NCBI GenBank assembly: GCA_963978905.1
Contig: OZ022260.1
Coordinates: 9,165,725-9,229,724 of the forward strand
Length of the DNA: 64,000 bases
Source of the DNA: Trichostrongylus colubriformis
Lineage: Eukaryota; Nematoda; Chromadorea; Rhabditida; Trichostrongylidae
Direction: 5' to 3'
Made by a program: the position numbers and the translations under genes. The notes below the pieces were generated by a model. That model was not told the origin of the DNA, did not search any database, and saw only the letters and a list, made by a program, of their open reading frames with translations. How positions within the stretch are numbered: the stretch's first letter is position 1; every line of letters begins with the position of its first letter. Positions 34,434 through 47,300 of this stretch are shown one piece after another.

Positions 34434-36562
34434 CTACAGGGGCGAAATGATGAAGTTACCTTGAGCACAGAGGCCACGATACGGGCCTTCTTTTATGCAA
34501 CTTGAGATTGGCGTTCCATATTTCCAGCAATCAGCATTATCGACGCACCCATAACGGTCCGCGGGATAAATGCCCTCGTTTTTCTGGGGTCTGAAAGAAA
34601 GCATAGGTAGGAGGGAGCCTTGAGTTCGTCCGACTATGACTCCACACCACACTCAGAATTGAGATGTAGGCTATTCATGAACATTTCACAATCAGCTATC
34701 AGCCAGTGACTAATAACGCTGAAATCGATAACTGATCGCGAAAAATAATTCGTCGTCTGATGAAGCCAAGGGTAACCTATATATATGAGGTGTCAAAAAA
34801 CGATAAGGAATCTGGTCGTGACACCCGAATCACGAACTCTGGATTCCGTTATGTCCAACTGAGGCATGTACAAACAATATGTTATCTGAAAGAGGGATGA
34901 TAAACTCACGCAGCACTGTATAAGCAGGCTACTGCGTTAATCGCAGGTGTTGTGGCTGTTGCAGGGCAAAGGTTGTATGAGCATCCAATTTTCAGAGCCT
35001 TGTAATACATCATCTGGAAGGCAATAGACCGATTTCTTCGCAATTAGGTGATGGAAGGTGAAGAGTGCGATTAGATGCTTATTCGGAAAGGCTTACACTT
35101 TGGCACTCCCCAGCTTTTTTACATGACCCCGCGGAGAGCTTAACAAAGCGTACCGGCCTGTGGTATGAGCAAGAAAGGTCCCCTGTACAACGCTCCTCGA
35201 AAATTCAAGAGCCTTCAAAAAAGGGACATGTGGGTCGAATCTTCTACCGGAGTCCACCATAGTTCTCGAAATTTCTGAAACCCCATTTTCACTCTTCTCC
35301 ATATTCTCCAACCCTCCTCAAGAGAGGAGAGGGAGGCGAAACTCCATTCATATAAAACACGTGCCCTAATCTTGTCTGATGCTATGTTTTTTGAATTCCA
35401 AGGCGGGAAGTTACCAAAGTTTTCATATGAGATGTTACCTTATACTTACTCCACCATAACTTCTATGTCGCGCACCTTTTAAATGACGGCAATTTTTTGG
35501 TAGTGGTAAAGAGTTATTATGGCGGACATCAAATGGAAAATCGCAAAAAACCTCAAAGCGCGACTCGACTCTGCCCCTATTACGTTAAAAAAGCTCACGT
35601 TTGCGAATGATTCCATGCCGGGTGTCAGCGTTATGTCCTTACCACTTGTACCATAACTGAGAACAGGCTTATACCACTGAGCCACTGCCATCGGCACCAA
35701 TTCACGCTTACTCCAAGCACGGGGTTCGTTCACAGTCCTGGAGTATTTTACTGAACATTCTTGTTTTTGAGCGGCTCAATGAAATTGACTCACCAAAAAT
35801 AATTTACGGAAGTCCCCGTGGGGTGTGATGTGTAATTGCAGCCGTATGTGTTCATTTGTGCCATAAGTTCCAGCTGGCAGTCATATTTCTTGAATGATAA
35901 TATGATAAAATAAAGAGAACTTCTCTGAGCTATGGCATTAGTTATTAGAATCACCATTTCGAAAAGTCCTGTAGATCCAGGTAGTCTGCCACCCAGCTTA
36001 TATCCCTGCCCTCTTGCGACGTATGCTCTGTAGGTGTTATGCATTTCCGCAAACAAGCTTCGATCAACATCGTCCATCGGAGACGTCCATTGGCAAACTG
36101 CAGTGAATTTCAGTAATAAAAAATTGAACTGGTCGAATTAAAAGGATGCCTCGCAGGGCTTTTCCCTTGTGTTACTTTGTCTATTGGCTGTGATGTTTCT
36201 TGCCTGCAAGAGTAAAGGAATTTCTCGAACAAAAGACTCCATTTGCTCTTGTTCCATTTGAATTTGTTCCCATGTATGTACAATGGTATCAGAAGCAACA
36301 CATACGATAGCGGTCTATACACCGAGCTGTATGCTCTTCCAAACAGATGAGCAGGTTGGCCAAGGGCAGAACGAGCGCAGGTCCTTTTTTTCTCAGTCCA
36401 CCACCCCAGCTGTGTATTGCTGTAGAACAATAGAAATTTCTGGACTCACTCTGCTGGGCATCCCCTCCATGAAGCAGTAGTCCAACCTGAAAAGGATCTT
36501 TTACTAGATGAGAAATTCAAGGACGATTCCTTGAAAGCACTCACGAGCAAAAGGAACAGCAT
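34434..36562 (-). CDS. CAP/SCP-TAPS (ASP-like) secreted protein, gene C
   Basis: Exons (minus): 36545-36562, 36450-36486, 35955-36097, 35794-35888, 35599-35737, 34910-35013 and 34460-34590. Reading past exon 7 gives GNFIISPL-stop at 34434 and 230 residues; alternatively the GTAACT there is a donor to an unseen exon. The product has a signal peptide (MLFLLL...GDAQQ), CAP-type segments EMHNTYRAYVARGQ, KYDCQLELMAQ, AVAQWYKPV, SFANMMYYKALKIGCS, and the cysteine hinge YGCVDNADCWKYG...YRGLC. An in-frame ATG three codons upstream (36569-36571, MYAMLF) is an alternative start that A, B and F lack. Exon 5 is the shortest of the family (139 nt). All splice sites are canonical and there are no internal stops. 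Secretion is predicted; function is not known. Confidence 0.83.
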
Positions 36563-36607
36563 GGCGTACATGGTCACCGATTATAGCGTCTGAGTCAGAC
36601 AGATGGG

Positions 36608-36616
36608 CTTTTATTG
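36608..36616 (-). promoter_or_regulatory. TATA-like box CAATAAAAG of gene C
   Basis: GAGCTCAATAAAAGCCC lies 46 bases before the ATG. It is identical in core and distance to genes B and F. Confidence 0.5.
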
Positions 36617-36619
36617 AGC

Positions 36620-39600
36620 TCAGTGACGATGATAAGAGCCTGCCTCCGTGATTTTAAGGATGACTTGTGACCCTTCGACCTTATAACAGCCCTTTTTCTT
36701 AGTCTACCTGCGAACTGTTCGATGTACCACAGTTGAAGCTAAATATAATTCGTTCGTTGGTAGATTATACTACTGTGCAGACGATTGCCTTGAAGTACGT
36801 TTCATTGACATAATGGAAAGATTGAAATGTCTTCATTTGTTTGACTACTGTTGAAAGTTCAAAGATGCTTCCACATTCCTGGTAGAAATCTTAGGTGGTG
36901 GCGGGTCAATGGCAAGAGCACCAATATACACGAGCACAATCAACAGGATTGCTCTATTCAAGCTGCTGATCTTTTTACAGTTCGTCTTTTCTCTGAATGC
37001 TGCTCTGAGAAGGCAGGGGTCTGAACGGTGATGAGCGGCGGCGAACGGTAGGCGCTTTCTTCGGTAATCACTCGAAGACTATGTTATAGTGTAGGAATAC
37101 ATTGTGGTTCCCCTTCTCATAGATTATAAGTGGGATGGAATTAATGTCGATATCGTTCTTCCTCTTGGCAGTGAAAGCGCCATTTTCCAACAGCCTGTGC
37201 AGCACTCTCGTAGCACCATATGGCATTCTGCATGTAATACAGTAGGCGTGAGGATACTGGAAGGGAGCAAAAGCAAAATCGGAAGGGTCTACGGTGAATA
37301 TTTGCAGTTCATATAATTGCCGAAGTTGCACAGACAACACCATGCCCTCAGGACAAGACCAAATACGTGATTCTCTCCAAGCCTTTCGTTCAAATTGGTC
37401 TTTTGAGCACAAGCTCTTTTCCGCTTCTCCCTTTCGTTGTTTCTCTTGCTTGTTTGTGTTGCTTGTTGTTTTACTCGATTCAGATCTTCATGAGTGACAC
37501 GAAATTCGCCGTGCGCGACGTCAAATGACAATGACTTCACCCACAGACTTTTCTCAGCTCAACGCCAGCAGGTAGCTTCGCCGCTGAAGCATGCGTGCGC
37601 GCTAGGACCGCGATAGCTCCCAAAAAACGCCCTCTTAGCACGAGTTTCGCTACACCTTACCTCTAGAGAGCTTGATTGCTCGTTTACGAAGAACAATGTT
37701 TCCGAACTCGCTCTACTATGTGCTCCCCCCCCCCCCAAGCTTTGCGGTGCCTGCAAGAGTGTAATCCAGCATCTGGATGCCAGTCCTGTGACGAGAGCTG
37801 TGGCGAAATACAAAATTTATATCTAATATTACAACTATTCGTTGTGGTGTCACACCATTCTTATCTCTTTACCTCTCTGACTGAAAAAAAACAGTAAATT
37901 TCTCTGAAGTGCACTGAGTACTTTTTGCTACAGCTTTTATCTTTTCATCACAAATCAAGACATTTGTTCGTTGGTGCTTAGAGCATTGAACTAATTGAAT
38001 GGTGATTTCCCTTACCTTCTCCTTCCTCTAATCGGAAATGCGAACCCCATTCGGAAATGACGGTTTCCGATACTACAGCTGAATCCAGTAGGCACCATGG
38101 TGGCCATGAATAAGGCTACAGGAGAAGACCTCCCACCATCAGTGCTGTTATCTTTTCATTACAAAATGCGGGACTTAAGTCTGTGTCTTTCATGGTCCTT
38201 CCATCGATCGGTTTTCGATTCCGACTGAAGTGTGATTAATCATGTGCTCTCTGCGTGATGTTAAAGATCTGGAGAGGCCCTTCCCTAGGATCAAATCGAC
38301 CTCTTGTGTTGGATTTCTTCACTCACGCCGTCCTAGCTGGGATTTAAAATTGGAAATGGTGAGCTCTCGAACTATTAAGGTTGCTTATGAGCATCACTAA
38401 CGGGCATATTGTGCACATGAGATGGTGTTACATAGGACACTCGAATCGGATAAAGTTTTGCGACTAAGCGACGGGTTACCCTATTAGCGGCAAAGTCACG
38501 ACGAGACCTGCAGTGCACTTGCTCCATGCGGAGACTCGTTGGCGTGTCCTGATACTCATCCGAGATTGAAAAGGGTAAGAGGTGTTGTGATGCACTAGCT
38601 AATTTCCAAGTACCTAGTCATTTCGGTAACGATCGCCTACAGTTTGTGACACCTCGTCCTGAATAGCCTGATCGCCAAATCGATACATATCTTATCCTTT
38701 CCGCCCGAATCGAGTTTTGCGATGCCTTAGGGATGTTCGCTATCATCATTATCGATCGTTTGATATCAATATCGTTCGTTTGATATCGTTTGATGTTCGC
38801 TATCAATTTTCGATTGATAACGATCGTTATCGTTATCAATCGAAAATTATGGCGGAGAGACTTTTTAAGTGGAACCGAGATTGGAGACTAGACAAAAACC
38901 GCGGTCCTAATGGTCAGCGGCGCTCCATCTTGGCACCGCTTAGCCTGACCATTACAGAACCATAAATTTACGTGGCGCCTGCCAAGAACTGCTATGGAAC
39001 GCTTACAAAGACGTTTTTAGCTTCGTCCTAGCCTGTCACCTCGGAGGAAATATGACTTCTCATGCAGACGCTCCCAAAATCCTCTTCAGTACCGGCGTCG
39101 TATCTTAATTGCAAGTCCAAACTGCCAGGAGGTGGACAGGAAACGGGTAGCTTCCGCTGAGTTCATGCCTGAACGAAAAAGCCCTATCATTCACGCTCGG
39201 TCGGTGATACGTTCTGCTTGCGAACCGGTCTGTCTACATAGGATAGAATGCAGATTCTTCGATAATGAAAAACGCGGCTGACATCAGCTATGGACCATAT
39301 GCATCTTCACTTGCCTCAGCGATTCTGTATGGAATCAGTGCAAGGCGCACCTACCAAGTTGATGATGCTTTTGTGTCCTATGAACTCTACAGTGCACAAT
39401 CATATCAGGATGCAAACAAACTTTGTAGTTAAAGCTGATCGTCTCACTCGCAGAAACACTTCTCTGAAATTTTCTGTGAATCATTGTTTCGATAATTAAT
39501 TATTCTATCTTAATCGACAGAGATCGCGAATGAACCGCTGGTTGTCCCCATTCGAAGTCATCAGACATCAAATTTCGCATGCAACTAATTTTTTCCTACA

Positions 39601-41130
39601 TCACGAAGCTGTTTATGGATAGCACAATCGCCTGATGGTCAGCAGATCGTTCAGGCCACTATAATCGGATCGATACAAAAAACAAACTCCCAGGGCCGGT
39701 CAGGCTCTAACGTTCTCGAACGTTCGAGAGATCAGACGTTCTGGCTTGGCTTGGCAATAAGAAACCACGTTGTATTATATAATAAAGCTGGTGATTTCAA
39801 TTTCAAAGTTATCAGATTCCTCAGTCATGATACTAATATGTCTAAAAATACCGAAGTATCCGTAATATACAATGGAACCTCTAAAGCTAACACTTGCACA
39901 GGAATGCAAGTGCTCATGGCTAAGTTACATGAAATGAAAACATTCGTTGGGTGTAATTGATACCCAGTCGGCTTACAAGTATGTAATAATAGGCGAAAAA
40001 AATCAAAAAAATTAGTTCCAAAAAAATTCTAATGCATTAATAAGTAGCAGTCTATTTTGTCAACTTTACCTTGTTCATTCATCTCCTTCCAGTTGCATAA
40101 CGCCAGCTACTTCCGAAAGTCCAATCGGCTTCAGTGATCACAGTATGGACTCACTCCTTTAGCTTACATATAGTTAGGTAAAGTACGGAAACGCGCCGCA
40201 ATCTATTGATGGGTGATGGCGGTTGGCTGAGTATCGAACCTGATATATTATGGCTGTTTCGGCAGGTTATTTTATTTGTTATCGTGTTAACGAACTCCTT
40301 TTATCTTCATCTTTCATTCATTCGTTATGTCCTGTATGTTCGATTTCTCTGTTTCCCTGTTACCAAGCATTTTTAACAACTTGCCGAGGTTATATTCTTA
40401 CTGCATGGTTACAGAACCAATATTCTTTCTCATATTTTGGTTGAACGATGTCTTGAGAAGCTGCTCTTTGTGGAATATATTCAACTATACAGGTACAGTA
40501 TTAATCATCTGTTATTTTCCTCTTTGACTACTTTATCATATTTATTGAAGTGTTTTTCACTGTTCATTGACACCCTTAACTGACTGGTAGAGTGTTTACT
40601 AATATTTCATTCTCCAAGTGATCTTAATTCTCTTTCCTTTTCTTTTTGAATTCGCACCACTTTATACCTACTCTTTTTGTTTTCATCAACACTTACTCAC
40701 TGATGAGCCTCCGCTGTTGATGAAAACACGGTGGTTCGTCAGTGGTTCGTCTGAGTAGTGGAGGTGAAACGAGCCACTTATGGTTAGTCACTCCTTATCA
40801 CAACTTATCTCTTTGACTCCTTTTTCTTCTTTTTCTTTGGTCAGCCGTTTCTGATCGTTCCTTATATAAGCGTTGGGTACAAAGCTAATGCCACCAAATT
40901 CTTTCTACGATTCGATTAGTTTTAGTTGGTTCAAGCGTCTTCCCACAGTCAACTATAAGGGTGTTTTTAATGGGACGATTCTTTCAGATTTCTTTACCAG
41001 CACGATCCATTTCTCACCGGCTCTGTCAGTGAGAATGAACCCAGCCAAACTCTGGTGTGTATCCTCATGTATGGATTTTGCACCACAGCGTGTCGCAAGC
41101 GAAGGGATGCCGACGAGCAAATGGTGCAGT
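36620..41130. other. Intergenic; left part duplicated, right part unrecognised
   Basis: 36.62-38.40 kb is the inverted counterpart of the gene B upstream region (10.1-13.05 kb), with a C run near 37730. 38.4-41.1 kb has no recognised gene, TIR element or CAP exon. It contains the perfect hairpin listed separately. Confidence 0.5.
38805..38848. repeat. Perfect 20-bp inverted repeat, 4-base loop
   Basis: AATTTTCGATTGATAACGAT is followed by CGTT and its exact inverse. Just upstream (38745-38795) related ATCGTTTGATATC units are repeated. The whole patch is built from GATATC/GATAACG words. Confidence 0.85.
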
Positions 41131-41139
41131 GTGCGGGGC

Positions 41140-43100
41140 TTGCGCAGAAATCGTACTCTATATATGAACAAGAAGTTTAGCGTGTTTGTCTGTGTGTGTC
41201 TGTCTGTCTGTCCGCACACCGCATAATGCATTCTTAACTGATCTGCAGCCTGGAGAGGTCGGGCAAGTTGGAATTGGGCAGGGTCTGACCCAAGCGTACA
41301 GAGCACATAAGAACTAAGCCTAGCTCTACCCACTGTAGGCGGGGTTTGCACGGAAACTGCCTGTGCTCGAATTCAAGTCCACGCTCAGTTACCAAAAATC
41401 AGGCAAGCTAGAAATGGGCCTGTAGAGGTCGGGCAAGTTAGGGACGGGTTTGGGTAAGCCAAAACGCGGAGCACATGAGAGGCAAGTTAGGAATGGAATC
41501 ATATCCATCTATATATAAACCAGAAGTTTGGTGTGTTTGTGTGTGTGCGTGTGTGTGTCCGTTTATTTGTCACATTATCCACTCTCAACTCAACTGCAAC
41601 GTGGAGAGGTTGGCGGGCAAGTTGGGGATGGGTAGGGGTTGACCAAATTGTACGAAGCTCATTAGGAACTAAGCCTAGCTCCGCCCACCGTGGGCGGGGC
41701 TTGTGCAGAAATGGTCAAAAAATCGGCTTAATTAAGAGTGGGCCTGTAGAGATCGGGCGAGGTAGGTCTCTAACCTCAAATATCTATCTAGGTATCTCAA
41801 CTGCAGCCTGGAGGGGTCGATCAAGTTAGGAGTGGGTAGGGGCTGACCTAAGCGTACAGAGCACATAAGAACTAAGCCTAGGTCCTCCCACCATGGGCGG
41901 AGCTTGCACCGAAATCGATGGGTGCTCAAATCTAAATCCTCGCCTGGGTTCTAAAATCGGGAAAGTCGGAAATGGGTCTGTTGAGGTCGTGCGAGTGAGG
42001 ACTGGATAGGGACAGACCAAAGTGTAGGGACTACACAAGAAGCAAGTTAGGAACGGGCCCGTAGAGGTAGGGCAAGTTAGGATAACGTAGGGGCCAACAC
42101 ATGTGTAGGGAGTACATAAGTTTTAGGCCTAGCTCCACCCACAATGGGCGGGGCTTGCGCCGAAATCGACGGACGCGCAAATTTGAGTGCTCGCTTTTTG
42201 AGTTCCAAAGATCGGAAAGGTCAGGAATGGGTCTGTTGAGGTCGTGCGAGTAGGGACTGGGTAGGGTACGCTGGAATCGATGGTGCTCAAATTTAGGTCT
42301 TCGCTAAGGTGCTAAAAATCGGGCAAGTTAGGAGGTGGGCTGGAGAAGTCGGACAAGTTTGGATTCGATAGACACCATTCAAAGTGTACGGAGCATACAA
42401 GAAGCAAGTTAGGAAGGGACCTGGAGAGGTCCGGCAAGCTAGGATTGGGTAGGGCAGACTGTACAGAACGCATAAATTTTAAGCCTAGCTCCGCACACCA
42501 CGGGCGGAGCGCGCAGAAATCGATGAGTGCTTAAATTTAAGCCCTCGCTTGGGTTCCACAAGTCGGGAAGGTCAGGAATGGGACTATTGAGGTAGCGCAA
42601 GTAAGGATTGGGTAGGGTGCGCCAAAATCGATGGTTGCTCGAATTTAAGTCCTCGCTTGGGTTCCAAAAATCGGGAAGGCCAGGAATGGGTCTGTAAAGT
42701 TAGCGCAAGTAAGGATTGGGTAGGGACTGACCAAAGTGTAGGGAGCACACAGCAAACAAGTTAGAAGCGGGCCTGTAAAGGTCGGGCAAACTAGGATTGT
42801 GTGGGAGCCAACCCACGGGTGCGGAGCACATAAGTTCTAAGCCCAGCTCCACCACCATTGGAGGGGCTTGCGCCGAAATCGATGAATAAATGAATTCAGG
42901 TCTTCGCTCAGGTGCTGAAAATTGGGCAAGTGTGAAAGGGTCTGTTGAGGTCGTGCAAGTAAGGACTGGGTAGAGACTGATGAAAGTGGCACACATCAAA
43001 CAAATTAGGAACGGGCCTGGAAAGGTCGGACAAGTTAGAAATGTGTGGGAGCCAACCCATGTGTACGGATAATATAATTTCCAGGCCTGGCTCCGCCATA
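41140..43100. repeat. Variable-period satellite array
   Basis: A unit with CTAAGCCTAGCTCCGCCCAC, TGGGCGGGGCTTG, AAATCGATGG and GGTCGGGCAAGTTAGGA recurs. The AAGCCTAGCT marker appears at about 41316, 41671, 41874, 42125, 42481, 42839 and 43083, spacings 355, 203, 251, 356, 358 and 244. So roughly 356-bp full units alternate with shortened ones. GT-rich microsatellites occur at its left edge (about 41180-41210 and 41535-41562). No coding signal is conserved between units. Confidence 0.88.
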
Positions 43101-43239
43101 ATTCCAATATTACTACCACACTCACTAAGTAGCTGTTTGTCCTCGGTTACCATTGGGAAGTGATGTGTTACAATCAGGTGTACCTTTCAACATTCAGTTG
43201 AGGCCAATGTTTCTTCTAGAACTGATACATGCACGTCCT

Positions 43240-43765
43240 CTCGAAGTTTTTCATCTTTAGAAGTCAAATACGCAACGCTTCCGAGCTTACGAAGAGACAC
43301 CTCCAACTGCTGCCGCTCCTTTCAACGTGGCTTGCCCCTCTTCGATTGTGCCTTACGCACCTGGATTGACGGTGGGAAGGGGTCTTATTTCTCGGATTTT
43401 TTTACCGTTCCGCTCTATCCTCCCTACTTTTGTACTACTAAATGCTTCAATTCACTTTTTGTGTTCGGATCGAATTCTGCCATTCTTCAGAAAGGATCTG
43501 CCTCTGGTGGGCAGGATTTATAGGTGGGTACGGTCTCTTAGTTTCAACCGAAGCCGATGATAGTTGGAGGTTTGCTTACAACATATACAAGCCGCATGCT
43601 ATCCATATATCAGGTCCTATGCCTGCCGCAATGCGTGCGGAGCGCGCATGCGGAAGTCGCTCCTTGCTACAAAGCTATAGAAAACCGCAGAGCCATCTTG
43701 CGGAGGCGGCAAAGCCGCCCCTACGAGGATTGGCCTGCGCAGCCGGCCAACCCGATAGCAACCAT
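43240..43765 (+). repeat. 500-bp dispersed repeat, copy 3
   Basis: Same landmarks as at 18180, including the GC-rich end CGGAGCGCGCATGCGG and GGCCTGCGCAGCCGGCC. It is preceded (43085-43235) by the fragment that also precedes the 18-kb copy, so the two loci share one ancestral arrangement. Confidence 0.75.
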
Positions 43766-43839
43766 GCGTGGATAGTTCTGCTATCGTGAACTTGGTGACG
43801 TATTCGCGGTTTGATACCCAAAAATCATATGTATAAATC

Positions 43840-44345
43840 AGTTCTCTGTGGAAGGAACCCCTCCGAACTCTCGAAGAGACTGCTCCAAATGCTGCCGCTC
43901 CTCTTAGCGTGGCTCGTTCCCTTTCTGATTGTGCCTCACACACTGGGATCAACGATGGGAGGGAGTCTTACTCCTCAAGTTTTTTTGACCGTTCTGCCCT
44001 AACTTTCTACTTCGTACCACTAAATACTTCAGCTTTCTTTTTATATCCGGATCAAATCCCCCTACTCTTCGAAGGGGATCTGTCTTTAGTAGGCAGGGGT
44101 TATAGACGTGTATGGTATGCCTTAGTTTCAACCAAAGCCGATAATAGTGGGAGGTCTAATTAATATTTACAAACAGCATTTTTACCACATCAGGCCCTAT
44201 GCCTGCTGCAATGCGCGCGGAGCGGGCATGCGAAGGTCGGCTCGCCGCGCCAGCGGCGAACCGGAAGTCGCCCTACGCTATAAAAGCGGCGAACCCGCCC
44301 TAGGGGCCGTCGGAGGCGGCCCCGGCCAACCCGACTGGTCACTGG
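43840..44345 (+). repeat. 500-bp dispersed repeat, copy 4
   Basis: It follows copy 3 directly after about 75 bases and ends CGGAGCGGGCATGCGAAGG...GGCCCCGGCCAACCCGAC. With copy 3 it gives the uninterrupted form of the tandem pair split by a MITE at 18.7 kb. Confidence 0.72.
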
Positions 44346-44349
44346 ATCT

Positions 44350-47300
44350 ACTAATCTGACTGGGAGTTCGTATATGGCGTGTACGGGAACGATTGACCTG
44401 TGCATGCCACTAATCCCTATCTCTTTTATTTTTCCTATAATCGCTTGTATGTTGAAAACAGGATCCATTTTCGGTACGATCTTTGAGAGTAAGTAACAAA
44501 GGGAATCCTGAAATAGTGTCCAGAGACATTGAGTCACCGGCACGGTAAGTCGCGGTCGCTCCCCTCCCCGCCCCCTCGAGCCATCCCGACCTACATTGAC
44601 CCGAGAAGAACATTCTAGCACATGATCTAGGAATATCTGTGGAAAATTCATGAAAGAGACGGAGATGTGATTGGCTCCGATCAAATTGTGTGGTTTTACC
44701 TCTTCAAATGCATGCTCAATATTTGGAGATTGGTTTTGTTTTGATGCTCATGACTTTCGAAGGACATCGTCCAAGTAGGTATTCTAGTATTTCAAGATAA
44801 GTTCAATATGAAGGAGAACTAGGATCACGAAACTACTCCTCTTTCCTCTCATTAGATCAGCAGGCCAATCCTCCTCCCACAATGGAATAGAGCACAGAAA
44901 GTTATGTCCTTCTGCTCTCCATATATTTTTAGTTGATAAAATTTGAACTGCGCTCCGACGACCATTGTTGCTCGGCTAGAGCTCGAACAAGCTGCTGTTC
45001 TTCCATTCTTTTGATCTCTACATTGAAACAAAACAAATTTCTCGCCTCTTCGCGAGTTTCTATTCATGTGCTGTTCCTAGTATTGATTCCTTTGACTGTT
45101 TCAACAGATGAGACACTCAGCAAGGAAACAATTTATTTCTGAGAATGTTTGAACTGTGAAGATTTGTCAGACTACTGTGCATCGTGAAGCGCTCCATAAG
45201 CGTGTTCGCCGATATGCAGCTTCGGTAGATTCCACTGTGTGAACGCTTTCTTCAACTCCATAGCAAGGTAAGATGTGTTTCGCACTGAACCTTAACTATT
45301 CTAGTTCATTTCTCTTGATCACACTTTCAGTGGCGAAGCTTCCAGAACGAACATGGAAAAGGAGAAAACAAATGAAAAATCTAATCGAAGGATTTCAAAA
45401 CGTTCGACTATGGATTCCTCTTAGAGACTATGGCAGCTTCCGTCTTTTTCGAGATATGGTTTTCATGCATAAGTAGCGTTTTTCTGATACGTATCTTTGA
45501 TATGATAGGATACTTATCACTGTTATCAAGTTTTCACAAATTCTTGAAGTGTCTCTTATCCGCACAAATCAATACAAAGAGCTTTGTGCGCTGGTAAATA
45601 AGGATTCAAGACGGTGTAGGATGCTTTCCGGCCTCCGGAAACGACGAGCTTGTCGAAGTGAGGCATAATAAATATTCCCCATAACTGTAAACAGAGGAAC
45701 ACAAATTTGTGCATCCAAGATTACTATTTGTATCGCAATGGAGTGTTAAACCATAACGGACGGCGGCGTTTTTGCATGGGATGGCCTGTGGGACGAGCTA
45801 GTTCTTTTTTATCAAATCTTTTATCAATTTTTACCATTGAGCCATTTTTGTGGCCTTTTAGTGCATGTTTCTACTGGTAAAAAGTTATCACTATGAAGTG
45901 GTATCACCTCATGCCGTTATACGCGGTACTTCTTTCTGCCTAGTACTGCAGAAAAGTCATGCATTTTGAGTAGTAAGATGAGCGCGAGGTAATTTTTAGA
46001 TGGGAAAGAACGTATCCCGGGAACAAATCGGGGGCTATGGGTTCTGATGGATTACTGGCTGTAACCAAAAACAGTTGTTGTCATTTATTTGTACAACTAG
46101 AAAGGATTCGCATTTGAATTCACTCGTAATGCTTGTTGTATCTCGAGTAAAATTTACGCTGCACCGGTTCTAGAGACATATGTTATTCTTCAATTCTAGT
46201 AGTGTATGCGGATAGAAGTAGAACTGATTATTTGGAAATATTGGACAACCAAAAGAAAAATAATTTTGAATGTCGAGCGCCTTTATGTGGCGCAGCACGT
46301 CGTCCGTTATGGGTTAAAAAATGAGCCAACCCCTGCCAATGCTACCCTGCTGAGCGTTGTCATGTGTCTTCGTGCTCCAACATTCTATCTGCAAATCGAC
46401 TTTGATAATGCGAAATACCCACGCCCTCATGTAACGGAATACGACTTTCAATGGCTCGTTTTCTGGAGGTATCTTCACTTAGCCAACTTTCCATGCATCC
46501 CCTGACTTGCCTGCTCCATGGATATGTGCCGTTATGTCGAGTTTCGCGCGACCGTCCGTGGCGAGTGCGAGTTGTTTCCTTTGCGTGCGATTGCGTACGA
46601 TCTCTTCAATTGTTATGCTTGAATTAATTATTTACTGATCAGGATCGTCATGATGTTCTTCTTACTGTTCTTTTACTTGTTATGTTACTGTCTTTACTTG
46701 TTATGTTACTGTTGTCTGATCAATGTGGCTCGGGGGAGACGCGGCTTGCCGTCGCTCCTTGGAAGTTTATTGACAATGCTGTCAAGCTCCTTACCCGAAA
46801 AGGTTTAGGCAAATCCAGGAGAGCTCAGACGGCTAGAGAATACGACCCAACTGCAGTAACGATGATCCGCTGCGTCTCCTTCCCCCACCGACCCCTATAG
46901 CCTTTTTATGTTTAAGAATCTGTATACTTTGTTCGAAGTATTCCTGCTGTTTCTCACCGTTTGAAGTGCCTAAAGTATTATGTGCTCGAAATATTTCAGT
47001 ATATTCCATCTCTATCGGTGCTATCGCAGTGAGAGGGGCATCCCACGGGTGTGGGTTGACCCGGACCGCGATGCCGCGCCAGTGGGCGGGGCATGCGGCG
47101 TCGCACTCCTCGCAGATTTATACTAGGGGGACTTCTACTTCCATGAAAAAGCACCCTTTTTTACAGAGAATAATTATTGTTCAATGAGTGATAATGTATT
47201 CTCAGAACACTGTATTTAGTCAAGTACTGTCTTATTATGAAGGCGGATAGGTTCCCATTGGAAGCGACTTCCCAAACAACTCTTAACAATCTGTGTTCTT

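Noticed and set aside
41140..43100. CRISPR-like array
   Set aside because: Units are long and variable, without short identical repeats and unique spacers, and the DNA is eukaryotic.
46206..46505. 99-residue plus frame
   Set aside because: It lies in the duplicated 3' flank and is not open in the gene B and gene C counterparts.
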